Source: Neurospora intermedia (Eukaryota > Ascomycota > Sordariomycetes > Sordariales > Sordariaceae). From it: a DNA stretch of 64,000 nucleotides. Both the position numbers and the translations under genes were made by a program. Positions 45,789 to 58,700 of the stretch are shown piece by piece (the first letter of the stretch is position 1; the number at the start of each line of letters is the position of its first letter). A model generated the notes under the pieces. It saw only the letters and a list, made by a program, of their open reading frames with translations. It made no database searches and was not told the DNA's origin. The stretch covers positions 4,613,001 to 4,677,000 of the forward strand of contig BTPP01000001.1 of assembly GCA_037102815.1 (NCBI GenBank), read 5' to 3'.

Positions 45789-46717
45789 ATGGCGACGACA
45801 ACTGTCCTGACTCCGGTCAGGCAAACCGCCCCCGCCGCCACGGTCCAAGCGGGTCCCGGCAACTGGAGGCATCCTCTACTGGCCGAATTGGAGAAACGGC
45901 GAAGAAGGACTGTCTTTGGCGAAGAGAACGTGAGGCAGATTGCATACAACTCTTTGGCACTCTTCCTCATCGAGGGTCTACGGGCAGTTTTGCATCCTTA
46001 CTTCCGCGTGGATTTGTACGCAACCTTTCCCCCCAACCGTCTCATCCCATGAACTTAACTTGTCTTGGGGACAGCCGTACAATAGATGGTACCGCCGGTG
46101 CTGACCGTTAATGTGTTAGCCTCACCTTGAGCTGGAAAAGCTACGGTAGCTGGATCTACGCCGCACTCCTCCTGGTCCCTCTGGTCAACATCATTGTAGC
46201 ATTACTGCCGCTCTTCCGCCCGGCAGATGATTTCGCCGACATCCCCCTGACGCCTTCCCAAAGGAAACTTCTCGGACTGCCACCGATCGCGAAAGCGACC
46301 CCAGGGGCCACCGCCATCAGCACACCTCCCAAGTATTCCCGGACGCCATCAATGGCAGGAACGCCGGCTAGCATGAAAACGGGCGGCTCTGCGCTGTCGA
46401 TGGCCAAAAACGGTAGCTCGGAAATAACTCTCAGCGAGCCGTACTCGCCTTCGGCCGGCAGCCCTCTGTTTCAGAAGGTCATGCAAGGGAACAAGCAGTT
46501 TACGGTGAATGCTTTCAGCCCGCTCGGCGCCAGCACGATGAGCAACCCCTTTGGATCGAGCATCGGCAGCAGCGCTTTTGGTTCTAGCACAGGCAGCAGT
46601 GTGTTTGGTGAAGGTCCGGCCACGCCGACCCCGGCGTCCGGAAAGCGGTCGAATGTGTCGAGTGTTACGCTCACCAACAAGTGGCTGTTTGAGAAGCGAA
46701 GGAGGCCGGATTGCTGA
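45789..46717 (+). CDS. pom34: Nuclear pore membrane protein POM34
   Basis: Two exons, 45789-46015 and 46120-46717 (104-nt intron with a CTGAC branch site), give 274 aa. An N-terminal basic segment (NWRHPLLAELEKRRRR) precedes a first hydrophobic stretch (about 52-70), and the second membrane segment is YAALLLVPLVNIIVALLPLF. The family signature IPLTPSQRKLLGLPP follows, then a Ser/Thr/Pro-rich tail with TPPKYSRTPS. The tail carries several FG-type dipeptides (NPFGSS, SAFGSS, SVFGEG). POM34 is a double-pass pore-membrane nucleoporin that anchors the fungal nuclear pore with POM152 and NDC1. It ends convergently with the next gene. Confidence 0.88.
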
Positions 46718-47583
46718 TTTCTGCTGGTATGTTCTCCTCAGGACTTGACGTTTGTTTTCTCACCCACGCTTCTTCCTCAACCAGTGGTGGTTTCCTCCTA
46801 TGTCGAATAGAGATAGCAATAGCGTTGATGCAGCAGAGTCTGTGATCACCACTGCTTTACTCTGACGGGATTTTTCCTGCAGTCTTCGGGATTTTTCCTG
46901 CAGTCTTCGAGATTTTTCCATTGTATTTTAGCTAAGGTCTGGCGCTGAGAACGGTCTGTGTGGCTCTTCATTTTCAAGAAGCGGCACGCTGATATTCAGT
47001 CAGTCAATGATGCGGGTTTCCGGTTTGGGGTGCATTTTCTTAGCGAGAAGAGAACCATTGATCCAAGATACCCATTTGTTTCTTATTTTATTTTCATCCC
47101 TTTTTCTTCATCAGTCCTAAAAGTCTTCTTTCAAGCTTTCGATATGCCGATTATCACTATGAGGGTTTGACGAGACCCTGTCTACTCGATTACCCATCGT
47201 AGGTGTGTGGGGTCATTTATGTAACTTTGCATCGCTCTCTCTATGGTTGGTTGGTAGGTAGCACAGGTTTTTTATGTCGATTCACCCAATTCTGAATTTC
47301 AGCGGCTATTCCACTTCGATTTTCATTCCTTTCATTGTTGCTTTCCCCATGGTATCGCTTGAGCTCTCGAAAACAGAAACGGATCTGCATAATTAACAAA
47401 AAAGGCGTTCCCGAAAGTGCCCGCTTATCAAAAAGTGTGGTTGTTGAAGAGAATCCATCTAAGCCCAATCCCTCGTTTTACATCAATGTCCAAATCACAT
47501 CATTAGAACCTTTCCACCTTTCCTTCCTCTCCTCCCTTGTGCTTCATCCCCTCATCACCGCCAACGCACCCCCCTCGTCCACC
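46718..47583. other. Convergent 3' interval (POM34 / epoxide-hydrolase-like gene)
   Basis: Tail-to-tail region holding a short tandem repeat (46867-46919) and presumably both 3'UTRs. No other gene seen. Confidence 0.5.
46867..46919. repeat. 21-bp tandem repeat
   Basis: Two and a half copies of GGGATTTTTCCTGCAGTCTTC; the third begins GAG. It lies in the presumed 3' region of POM34. Confidence 0.9.
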
Positions 47584-49787
47584 CTAAGGACTCGGCGCTG
47601 GGCTCGGCGTATTTACCAGCGTTTCCGGACTCTCGCCCTCCGACTGATTCCTCGTCGGCAGATTTAGCAGGTTAGGATTATTATTTGACGGTGGTGGCGG
47701 CACACTAGCAGCAGCGACCGCTTTGCCCTTTTCCGGTTTCGTCGATCTACCACGATTCTTCTCCTCGTCACTATCCTCCGCTTCTTCGAGGATCGTGGAG
47801 GTTCCGGGCGCGATGGCTACTACCACAGAGGGTGGTTTCTTGAGTCCATTGTTATTATTCCCGCTGGAGGGGTTACCGCTGCTGCTAATCACGTTCTCAT
47901 CGACGGGAGAAGCGGGGACGACAACGACTTTGTCCAGAGGGGCGAGAGGCCCGGCGGGGCCATGTTCTGTTGACGAAGGCGAAGGGAAGGATGTTAGTGA
48001 GGACCCACCAACGGCAGCGGTTTGTTGTGGCTGTAGTTGTTGCTGTTCTTTCGAAGGCTGCTGCTGATGGGAGCCCTCGGATTTTGCTGTCTTTAGTCGC
48101 GAATCCCGCGCCAACACTTCCTTCGCCAGCCCCTTCACGCCAGCGACGATGATCTCGGGCCGCGTGAAAGCTAGCAATCCTTCAGCATGTCCTGAGACGC
48201 GCTCTTGGAAGACGACGTCATAGACGGAATTGCCCCATGCCGGGCAGACGTAGGTGTGTTGTTCGGCTGAGCGGGCAGCGGCTTGAGCGCGGGACAAAGG
48301 GACTTGCTTGATGAGAGTGGGGAGAGCGTCGCTTGATGCTCCTGCAGCAGCAGCTTTGGCTGTTGTCGTTTCAGTGGAATCCTGTCCTGCTGCTGGAGAT
48401 CTACCGCCGTTGCTCCCCGTGCCCGTGAAGACTGTTATCGCGACCTTGGGCTTCTTCCCGCCCAATTTTCTCGCGCTACTTTTTTCACCATTTTCATCCT
48501 CAGGATAGGCCGCGCAATGCGCCCAATACCTCATGGCCGTCTCCGGACCGGGTAACCACAACATGTTTGTCAGCGTGATGATCTTCTCATGCGTGAAAAA
48601 TGGCGAGGACAAGGCTGTTCCATCCAACCCCATGGCACGCAACCCCCTCAGCACGAAGACGAGCATGCCGGTAGGGGAGTCGCACAGCGCGTAAGCCAGC
48701 GTGTTGGGGTCCTCCGCGAGACCACCGTCGCCACTGAGAGCGTTCAGGCCCATCTTCCTCTTTTCCTTATTGGTCGTCTTCCCCCCGTTGCCATTATTCC
48801 CCGCCGCCCAAGCCCCCCAATCCTCCCCTTTATATCCCCACTTCTCCTTCTTCAACATCTTGGCCACCTTCCACTTAACCCACGCCCCGGTACCTTGCTC
48901 GTTTCTCGTTGGCGCTTTGAGGGGGGGAGCAATCAGGTGCGCGCCCACGCACGACTTGGTGTGGTGCGTGGCCAGCCTATTGACCACTCGAAAGTCGATG
49001 GCAGCCGGCGAGAGGTGGCCCGGTCCGGAACCAGTGACGAGGTATTGGGCGTAGCCAAGGCGGCGCATCAGAGTGTCGAGGATCGTGGCGGAGGCGGGGA
49101 TGGGGGGGATGTTGGCTGGGAGGGCGTCGCTTAGACCGAGACCGGGGAGGGAGGGGATGGCGAGATGGAAGGCTTGTTGTCTTGGAGAAGTGTCATCTTC
49201 TGATGCCGCATCAGGATCTGTGAGAGGCTTGATGAGGTGCCCCAGGGATAGGTTGGTGAAGGGGAACGGAGGGACCAGGAGGAGAGGCACGGCCTCGGGG
49301 TGTGGAGAGCGGGCGTGGATGAAATGGACTCGGAGGGCGGCGTTGCCTAGATTCGGAAGGGTGATGGTGGTGCGGAACTGGGGGAGGGTGTTGTTGAGCG
49401 TGCTTTCCGCTTCGCGCCATGAGTATTTCTCGAGCCTATGCAGGAGTTACATGTTAGTCTAATGTCCTGCTGCTCCTAAACCCTTGACCAAATATGCAAT
49501 CTGGCGTCGGTGTTGTGCATACCAAAAATCAATGAGCGGTTCCACGATCGGCTTCGGCTCCCACCAATCGTTAGACCTGTTGCCTGAGCTGGAACCTTCG
49601 TGGGGAAGACGAGTAAGCTCGAGCTTCTGTCTGGTGAGGTCAAGATGCTTGGTAGGGATCTGATGATTGCGGATTAGCCAAATGTCTCAGCATAAAGTCG
49701 GGTTGAGCTATATGTACTCACATGAATCTTGTAAGCCTTCACTTCCTCATCCGGGGCAACCTGGACGTCACTGCTTGGATCCGCCAT
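47584..49787 (-). CDS. Epoxide-hydrolase-like alpha/beta-hydrolase lacking the usual nucleophile
   Basis: Three exons (49787-49722, 49659-49523, 49435-47584; introns 62 and 87 nt) give 684 aa, far longer than the usual 390-450. The N-terminus fits the epoxide hydrolase N-terminal domain (YKIHIPTKHLDLTRQKLELT, then WWEP...DFWLEKYSW and FIHARSPHPEAVPLLL). In the hydrolase fold, the oxyanion HGWP motif is replaced by VPPFPF. The nucleophile elbow, normally GGDWG, reads GSGPG (203-207), so the catalytic Asp is missing. The C-terminal histidine position is kept (SGHAEGLLAFTRPE, H484). From about residue 516 the tail is Gln/Ser/Asn/Pro-rich and probably disordered. No signal peptide is seen. Either the site has been rebuilt for another reaction or this is a pseudoenzyme. 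Confidence 0.82.
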
Positions 49788-50134
49788 CGTAGATCCCGCT
49801 ATATTATCTCTCCTTTAAAATGAGCTTGTTATGCAGTATTCGAAGCTCTGGTATGAGAGAACGAGAAGATAGTTCTGTTCAGTGAAATACAAATGTGACG
49901 ATTTAACGAAAACGACTGTCGAGAAATCGATCGAAAGAGGTCACCGGTGAATAACAAAACAAGGTGAGAGGTGAAAGTTTCAGTTCCACTTAGACACGCA
50001 GCGGTCCCTCAACGAGATATGTATATGAGGAAGAGGGGAAGGAAAGATTAAATGATAACAGAACGAAAGAAATCTTCAGCCACCAGCCGGAGATATGGGC
50101 ATATACTGGAGAAAATTAGGAAGCTGTAGGGGAC

Positions 50135-50160
50135 TAGGTAGGTAGGTAGGTAGGTAGGTA
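50135..50160. repeat. GGTA microsatellite
   Basis: About six GGTA units in the upstream region of the epoxide-hydrolase-like gene. Confidence 0.9.
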
Positions 50161-50211
50161 GATGTGGTAGGTACAAAGGAGGGAGGAGGTAGGTATAGTG
50201 CCGTAGAGGCA

Positions 50212-50246
50212 CCCCCCCCCCCTCCCTCTCTCTCTCTCTCTCTCTC
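50212..50246. repeat. Poly-C plus CT microsatellite
   Basis: A run of 11 C followed by CCT and about ten CT units. Confidence 0.9.
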
Positions 50247-52489
50247 ATCCTCCTCTTCCTCCCCTTTCCTAGTTTGTAAGTACAGAAAAGGACATTTCAG
50301 GACATGCATGCGGACTCGAAGAAAGCCGTAAAGCCGTTGGCGCACCTTTGTCAGGTCATCCAAAAAGCAAGCCAAGAAAAAAAATACCTAGTGTACGTGT
50401 TGCTGCGCTTATGCAAAGTCGACTAATACAACCGTGTACATGGGTACTTAGCGGAGATAATTCTACTGCCTGCAGCCAGCAGCCATTCAGCATGTGCGCC
50501 CCAAAAGTAATAGCGCCAGAAAACCAGAACACCGGAAACGAGGAGGGTACGTTGACAGGCATTTTCCCAAGCCATTCTATGTAGTGTATTATGATGTATG
50601 TGTGCACTTCTCTCGGGTACCTACCTACGCAATGTACACTACCCGCATTCTTCTCCTGTATGCTGGATGTACAGTTGTCGGATTATTGCTATTGTAAGTA
50701 GTTTTGGTCTCTGTTGTTTGTGACAAGCACCTAACTAGGTGCAACTACTATGTAAATGCTTGTCCCCCCCTCCCCGGGGGTCCATATTTCCCTGTTACCT
50801 ATCGCATCACAGACTTCTTTCTTTTTCCTTTCTTTTTTGCACAACCCGGAAACTTCAGTTGCCGGCACGCGCCTGCCTTTGCTTTGGCTTAGTTAGCTTG
50901 GCCATTCGGAGGAAACCCTACGAAGGAACCCAGGATCTGGCATCCGGTACAATGAAAGGACGGCAGCAATGCGCGCCATATCGCGTGGGTATGATACCGT
51001 AGTCATATTTAAGGGGTCGGACTAGGTCGGGTAAGGCCCGGGGTTGGGCCTGTTTAGCTTGATGGGGGAGGGGGGGGTGGGTGTTCAAACTGACGACAAG
51101 GTCACAAGCCTGCAATAGGTGAGAGACGAGGGGCGATATAATAAGAGGAGACAGAAAGAAAAGAGAAAGTCGGTCTCGAAGTTAAGAAATGGACGATGCC
51201 AAATCCTCAAATCATGGGACAAAGGGACTTGTTTGTCGCATATCCACATCTACATGGAATTCTAGACTTCACTAGATAGGTGAATAGTCCTCCATTGAAG
51301 TCCCTTCCACAAGACCAATAGACATTCATCGTCATCATCCCCACGAACCGTTGGACTTTCACTTGACGCGCGCCGCGCAAAAACGCAACGCACCCTGGCG
51401 ATCTCACAACCACCCGCCCTACCACCCTGCCGCCTATCTGTGGCTAGAGCACCACCCTTGCACAGCAGAACTCAAGGCCTTCTACCCCCCCAATTGGCCG
51501 GTTTCCCCAATTTGCCGCGGCAGCAGCCACATGAGCCGTGCCTTGGAAGTCATGAAACAGTGGCGGTGCTGACGAGTCCTTGCATCTAGATCCCTACCTG
51601 TGCTTTGTGAACCCTTGCAGGGTGTCTGAATGGGAAATTGATCAGCAATTTGACGATTTGACGATGGGATGGGGTGCAATAGTAGTGTGCCACTACCTAT
51701 GTTGTCTTGGGTTTGTACCTGCGGGGGAAAGTTTGGGGGTTTTCACTTCTGTCCTTTAAAAGAAAAGAAAAATCACCGAGGTTCCGTTGCCTTGGGGGGA
51801 GGAAGGCCGAGATTGGGACAAAACCTACCAAGTTAATAGCGAAGACTGAGCGCACTTGAACCAAGCATCAAGTAACCGCGGTACATGTCACATCACAGCT
51901 TGATAACATGTGGGGACTTTGAGATGAGGGTAAAGCGACTACAGTGGTCTTGCTATCATCAACCAAATTCGAACCAGACGCATTGCGTATGTTACACACC
52001 CACCTGCCCAATTGATATTATGTTTTTTATGCTACACGACATCGATGTAAGCAAGGCGTCCGTCTGCACTCGCCACTCTCTTGGCAGAGCGATGGGTCAA
52101 CAATGTGGCTTACGGATGATCTTGAAGCTCATTATTTTGTTATGTACGTATCTCTGTAGCTGTTCTATCAACTGCACCTGGTCGAGCAGATCTGTGGGCG
52201 GCCTCCCTTGGACTTATGTCCGCCCATCGTCCTTTTGCAGTTCTTGAAACCTCCTCGTATCACATCCTCAATACTCCACCCCCAGGCATGTTACCCAACA
52301 GCCCGAGAAGGCCGCTCACTTGTGGTGTAATCGATCGCCGCCACACGACGCCGGTCGTTTTGTCGCCACAATGGCACCTCAGCCACAAACAAAACCAATG
52401 ACTGCAATTTGTGTTCCCCCTTATTTCCCTTCCAAGAATCATGCGCAACAGCCAACAAACCAAGCTGAAACCCACCACCACAGATTCTT

Positions 52490-55427
52490 CTAGCCGGTCC
52501 GTCGCGGGGCCTGGGCTCCTCCGGGAGGAACAGCTGAACCTGCAGCCCCCCGGAGGTTGATAGCTCCAATGCGAGATACAATGTTGCTTCCAACCGCGTC
52601 CACGGCTCCACGTGGGGAAGTCAGCGAAGGGCCCTGTGCTGCCGTCTGTTGTACGTGGAAGAGCTTGATGTTGGTCGTATTCCAGATGCCCACAGTGCCT
52701 CTGGCAACCTGCATTTCGCTGGCAAAGACGAACCCCCAAAGCAGGGACTCGTACCATCCCAGCGCCATTGGCGACCATTCAAACATGTGAACCCGTACAG
52801 GCGAGGCATCCACACCAACAAGTTGGATCTCCTGGATCCTCTGTAAAACTGCCGGCGTGGGCGAGTCCGTAGCAATGGATTGGCGAGGTAGCAGCGCTGT
52901 GAGCTGATTGATCAGCGTCAAGATGGTATGGAGCGGCAACTCTGGAAGCCAACTATCAATCCATTCTGCAGTTGGCTCAAAGGCCCCGGTCTGGGACTGG
53001 CCGGATATAGAGTAGCCGCCCAAGCTGGTTGTGCTGTTTTGCCGAGAGAAGCGCGGTCCTGCCGGCATCTTACCCCTGGCTTTTTCCGACATGCCTCGAA
53101 GCTGTCTAGGTACACCACTGCCATCCGCATGGGGCTCTACAGAAGATGCACGGGACGGATTCTCGCTATGGCTTGAGGGAGACGGGGTAGGCCGTTGCTC
53201 ATTATCGCTGTCGTCATCGTCACCTACGGCGAATGCTCCATCCTCGGGAACATCATGGAGCGTAGGAACCTGCGTGATAGACGTTGTGGGGCTCCGCAGA
53301 CTTTCCAGCGAGCTCCTCGTCGAGTTAGTCTCCAATGGGTCATTTGAGGCCGCAGCCTCCTTCTTTTTTCGGTTACGTCTCTCTATCTCCTCCTGGCCGC
53401 TTTCCAGTGTGAAAGAGCGCAGGGCTTCGAATCGCTTTCTATTCCTAATTATGGCGTATATGAAGTGAGGGTTCTCTGCGGGGAATTTATCAGAACACAA
53501 GTCAACCAACGCCCCAGTAATAGTGTGACTTACTCTTGTACTGATGCTCCACAATCGCATTGATGGACTCTAACAATGATCTTAGAAGATTATGGTTTGT
53601 GTCATTCGCCATCAGGAACGAAGGGGATGACATTGAGTTATAGAGTTGGATGAGTCTGGTGCAGGTAGATCCGCTGAGTCCTTCGAGGTAAGCGGATATG
53701 TTATTAATGACAGCCAGGAGCGCAGGATAAATAACCGTCAGCTTCCCCTGACTTTTGGTGATGAGATTATATATAGACTAGCGGCTGGTTAGAATCAGAG
53801 TCCCAGAAATGTGTGCTTGGGGAGACTCACTTGGATTAGGAAGTCTGCATAGGTTCCCCTGAAGCCAGTAATCCGGATCGCCGGGGGAAGCGTCTCTTGG
53901 GCCTCAAACATTTTGTTGAGGTTGATGCCGAAATTCTTCTCTGCGCTGAGAGTTTGGAGCAGGAAAGCACACATCCTCACCACGCCCTGCTTCGATGCGT
54001 CGCCCTTGTATTCGAGCGCATAGAATAAAACGAAAATTACAAAGTCATGTGCTCGTTCCGTGTCGATCATGAAGGAGCGGAAGCGTTTGTTGCACTGCGT
54101 CAGTTCCCAGAATAGCATGATGGTCTCGGGAGCGAACCGAACTGAGTTCTGTGCCCCCGGGATATAGGAAGCATTGGCCTGGAGCGGTTGATGCAGTATC
54201 CGCGTCATGCCATCCACGATGAACTGGAAATCTTGGGGCCGATGGAGTCTGCCAGCAAAGTGACGGTAGAAGTTCTTGGGGGTCAGAACTCCTGGCTCCT
54301 CTGGGACAGGATAGAGCAGAACCACCAAGAGAAATTGTAGGGTGTATGTGACGAGGATTTGTTTTGGATCCTTGAAAACTAGTGTGTTGTACGGCACACG
54401 CCAGGTGGCAGGGTTGTATTTGAGTGTCTAGCACATGGTTAGTATGTATGTATGACTTGCGCGATGGATATGGTAACTTGCCGTGTTCAGAAGCGAGCAC
54501 AAGACTGAGAGAACCACTTGCTTGTCTGGACACGTGCATATGTGGGTGAGGGCCCGAGTTCCCTTCAGCGGCAAGACACTCGGCGACATATACATGCTTT
54601 GGCTTGTCAGGGTCAAGAGCAACCGCAGGATTTCACATCGATTACTCTCATGCTCTTTGGTCGTCGGTATCGATGTCGCACATCCCACGCCGCTCTGCCA
54701 GATCGAATAGCTGACCTTGGGACTGCCATGTGGTTGTCTTGGAACCGTCAGGTCGGAGAAGAACAGCAAATCGATAAGGGTGTCGATAAGCTCCTCGGCT
54801 AGCGGCTTTGCGTCCTCGAACTCTTCGGGCGGTCTAGGCTGGACCTCTTGCGACTCGTCAAAGAGCACTTCGTTGGCTATTAGAGACGTCCTGGTGCGTT
54901 TGCGACGGCGGGCCCAGAAGAAGTTCTCCTCCCAGGCTTGGAGCGACTCTTTCTCGTAGAGAAACGGGAGGATGCGGGTGAGGACTCGGATGCAGTTGAG
55001 AGCATGACTGTCGGGAGCGATCTCGGGATCGGGGAACGAGGGGTGGTGACGGAGTACAAAGAGTCGCGATGTCACGGCTAATATCAACGTCTCCAGATTC
55101 TCCAAGGCATTGTCTCGGGTTCGGCGAACGTCGGCAGGGGCAAATAGACTGAAGACATCTTCCGAGGTTTCGGGCAACTCCCAGAACTACAAACAACCGA
55201 AAGTACCACGGTTAGCCCCAATTACCGCTAGATGTGGGTAAGGACAGGTTCATGAACATAACATGTATGCAGGTGAGGACGGCCGGACGGGACAGCTGGG
55301 TATCAAGGACAATGGACTAGGCAATACTGACTGATGTCCAGTAGGTATCATCGGCGGGGATGTGTCGTTCTTCAGAGAGGCGGAAGATGCCCTTCTTGAA
55401 TACTAGCTTAGAGTCGCTCGCACCCAT
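52490..55427 (-). CDS. hid1: HID1 family protein (Ftp105/Ecm30-like)
   Basis: Five exons (55427-55332, 55186-54482, 54427-53831, 53777-53534, 53475-52490) give 875 aa. The N-terminus MGASDSKLVFKKGIFRL has Gly2 and Ser6, fitting N-myristoylation, and FWELPETSEDVFSLF is a family hallmark. Further blocks are LLNTTLKYNPATWRVPY, AILFWELTQCNKRF-type helices (residues about 330-340) and HQYKKNPHFIYAIIRNRKRF. A Ser/Pro-rich acidic linker and a conserved C-terminal segment (AEWIDSWLPELPLHTILTLI) follow. HID1 proteins are peripheral trans-Golgi factors in sorting and dense-core or vesicle cargo traffic; Ftp105 in fission yeast recruits Ubp5 to the Golgi. Introns are 145, 54, 53 and 58 nt. The second appears to be GC-AG (ACG/GCAAGT) with a perfect TACTAAC branch site. 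The gene starts about 400 bp from the RIP-degraded block. Confidence 0.93.
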
Positions 55428-55799
55428 TTTGGCAGCTTAGATACATGGCATTCATTGAGATCATGCCACAATACAAAAGGAACCGGGGGGGCGGAGGTTG
55501 GGGAGACAGAGATAGATCCGCTATTTCTCGTTTCTTGACGTGTCGGTGGCTCGTTGGAGTGGTGGACTTGGTTGCGATGGTTTGCAGATAGGTGGTTTGG
55601 GTCAGTGTGAAGGGCAACCGGCTCGTTACATTACAGGCTGCGACTTCCAGTGTGTCGCTCTGTCCCGAGGGAAGCTAAAGGGAAGATTGGTTCCACCCGG
55701 GGAACCCCCAGGGATCGAATCGGAGGATTCTAAAAAGTGATGATTTCTCATTGGTTCGAAGTCGGCTAAAGAGTAGAAGAGAGGAGGGATTTGAAGAGC
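55428..55799. other. HID1 promoter and edge of the AT-rich block
   Basis: About 370 bp of normal-composition DNA upstream of HID1 before the sequence turns into TpA-rich repeat remains. No TATA box stands out. Confidence 0.5.
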
Positions 55800-58700
55800 C
55801 CCCTACCAGACTAGCTTAAATAGGCTAAGAGTGCTTAGTGTACGTGATATAAAATAAGTGGGTTTTAGCACCCCCTCGACCGTTCTTAAAATAGCTTTGT
55901 CCTCGAAGCGAAATTCTTCTACTACGAACCCCTATACCCTCGGTTCTGAATAGCTTCGTTATAGGCTTCTGGGTATAATAAAATACCCTCTTGAATATTT
56001 GACTCTATAGGCTGCCTCTTTAGTTCTTCAAATAACGCTATATCTACCTCTTCCGTACTTTGTAATAAGTTTTCTTCTACCTATTCTATTCGCCCCTAGT
56101 ATTCTTTAATATAATTAATATATAGTTTCTTCTTTACCCCCTTTCTATTAATATGCCTCACCTTATACAATTACGGCGTTACTACTTCTATTACTACTTA
56201 CAGTTTAATTTAAATTAGTTTAAACTTCGATTTCGATTTATTACAATTCTACTCTTATACCCAATCCCTAACTCCAAATTATCTTTTTGGCTCTTCGTTA
56301 CTATTTTTTACTACTCTCGATATATATTTATCCTCTACCTTCTCCTTCTCTTCTTCCCTTCTATTTATAAATATAAGAATTTTGTTAAAGTTCTCCCCGT
56401 CTTTAAATAATTCTTATTTTAAAATTTTGTATTGCTTTATTATTTCGTTAGTATATTTGATGTATTTTGGTTGGAATCCTAATATGGCCTTAGATAGTAT
56501 CGTACCGATACTAGAAATAAATTTTGCGTTTAATTTATTTACTACCGAAGGTAATACCGCCGGTTAGATATATAATTCCCTCCCTTCTCTAGATATTCCT
56601 TATTTTTATAATTGGTTAATAATTAGCCTAATATATTTCTTAATTAAACCGGTAGATTTGGGGCTTATTACTAGGCTAAATAATATTTCGGTACTATAGT
56701 TGGTTAGGATAGTTTTTAATACTTCGTTTTTAAAATGCTTCCTATTATTAGAATAGGTTCTTTACAGCTACCTTAAAATTAGGAATTAAATATATAATAG
56801 CGTATTAATTATTACTAATACTATAACTTCCTTTAATACCGCCGCTAATATAAAGTAGGAGAAGTAATTAATGCCTATTAGGATATACTCTTCCCCCCTT
56901 ACTCCCTTTGGAGTTAGGGGTCCTAAGAAATCTATTTTAAAAAGGACTATTGGTTGGAAGATTGTAATAGCTCTCAGATTTATTACTAGTTCCTTTCTCG
57001 AATATTATTAATAGATTTAATATATCCGATAGTAGTTAATTATATCCGCCGTCCTAATTAGCTATTAAAATCTCCCTTAAAGTTCTTAAAACGTTACTTC
57101 GGTTAAATAATATTTATAACTATTATATATTCTTCGTAGGGTTTGTTCTTATTCCTTCGGAATTAAATATTCTGCTAATACTTTATCTACGTCGAATTTA
57201 AATAGTTTTCCTTATAAAATATAAAAACGGGTTACTCTACTTTTAATTTTTCTCCTTTTTGCTTTTAGTCGGTATTGTAAAACTATATCTCCCTTAATTA
57301 GTTAAGAGATAATATTACTATACTATTCTAGACCTCCTAGCTCTAAATATTTTAGGTTTACAATATTCTCTTATATAAAGGAGAATAGGAGTACGATATT
57401 TCTAAGGGTAATAATTATCTTTTTTATTGGAAATTCCCTTCTAAGTTCCGCCCGGGTAGGGTTGTATAGTTTTAGTGTTAATTTCGATAGACCGTTAGTA
57501 ATACGGACGATTTTATTTATATTTAGGCGGTAATAAAATTTAATATCGAATTCGGTTATTATATCGATCTATTTAGAAATTTTAGAATAAATAGTTAACT
57601 TTATATTTATAGTGTCGATAATTGACGTATAATCGGTATAGATATAGATTAGGAATTCCGATATTTATATTATTTATTAAATTTCTTTTAAAACTCTTAC
57701 TATTACTAATATTTCTCTTTCTAGGTTATTGTACCGTAATTCTATATCCGTTAGATTCTATAATATAAAGGTATTAATTTCAATGTCTTTCTAGTACTTC
57801 TTTTCGTTATAATTCTTTTCTAGGTTTTTATTATTAATTTAGAATATTATTACTCCTATTCCCGTTCTAGACGCGTTTAATATAATATAAATCCTACGGT
57901 TGTAATCGATCCCGATTAATACGTTATTTTTAATAATTTTATAAATATTTTTTATTATTACTATTTGGGTTTCCCCTTATTTTAGTTTATTTTTTTTAAT
58001 TATTTCGGTTTGGATAGATTTGCCGCCTTTCGCTATTCTTTTAGCTATTCGGACGTAAAAAATATTATATAATATATATACTAAGTCCGCCCGGCTAGGA
58101 ATATGTTTGTATACGAATAGTATTAAGTAGGTTAGCTCTTAAACTTCTTTTTAGGTCTTTAGAGGATTGCTTTCCTACTTATTTATTTATTTCCGGAATT
58201 TTTATTTATGCTTTTCTATTGGTAGGATCTTTCTATTACGAATATAGAATCCTAATATTTTTATATTTTTTACAAAAAGTTTTGTCTTCTCCTTTATTAG
58301 TAGAATAGGTCCGAAAGTAACGCGTAGGAAATATTTTTCCGATAAGAACTATAAGTAAGTCTAAAAATCCGTATTAGCTATATAATAATTATTAATGTAA
58401 ATAGAGAATATATTTACTAAATCCGAATTATATTCTAAAATTGACGGTTTTATTGGAAAGTATAATATTTTCTTTCCTTTTCTTTTTAAATATTGGATTT
58501 CTTCCTCGCTTAATTTCCTTACTCTCGATTCTATTTAATTGTAAATTGTATTGAAGTTAATTTTATTATTTTCTTAGAATTTATCTATTGGATTGCTATA
58601 TTCTCTATATATTCTTCTATCCGGTATTGCTATTTTCGGTAGGTATACTCCGAATACTATATCGCCTATCCTAGCGTATATTATTATTGAATTCTTTATT

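Larger units (their letters stand above)
49788..52489. other. Intergenic upstream of the epoxide-hydrolase-like gene, downstream of HID1
   Basis: Holds the promoter of the epoxide-hydrolase-like gene (left) and the 3' region of HID1 (right). Microsatellites at 50135-50246 are listed separately. Short ORFs (for example 51207-51572) carry no recognisable features. Confidence 0.45.
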
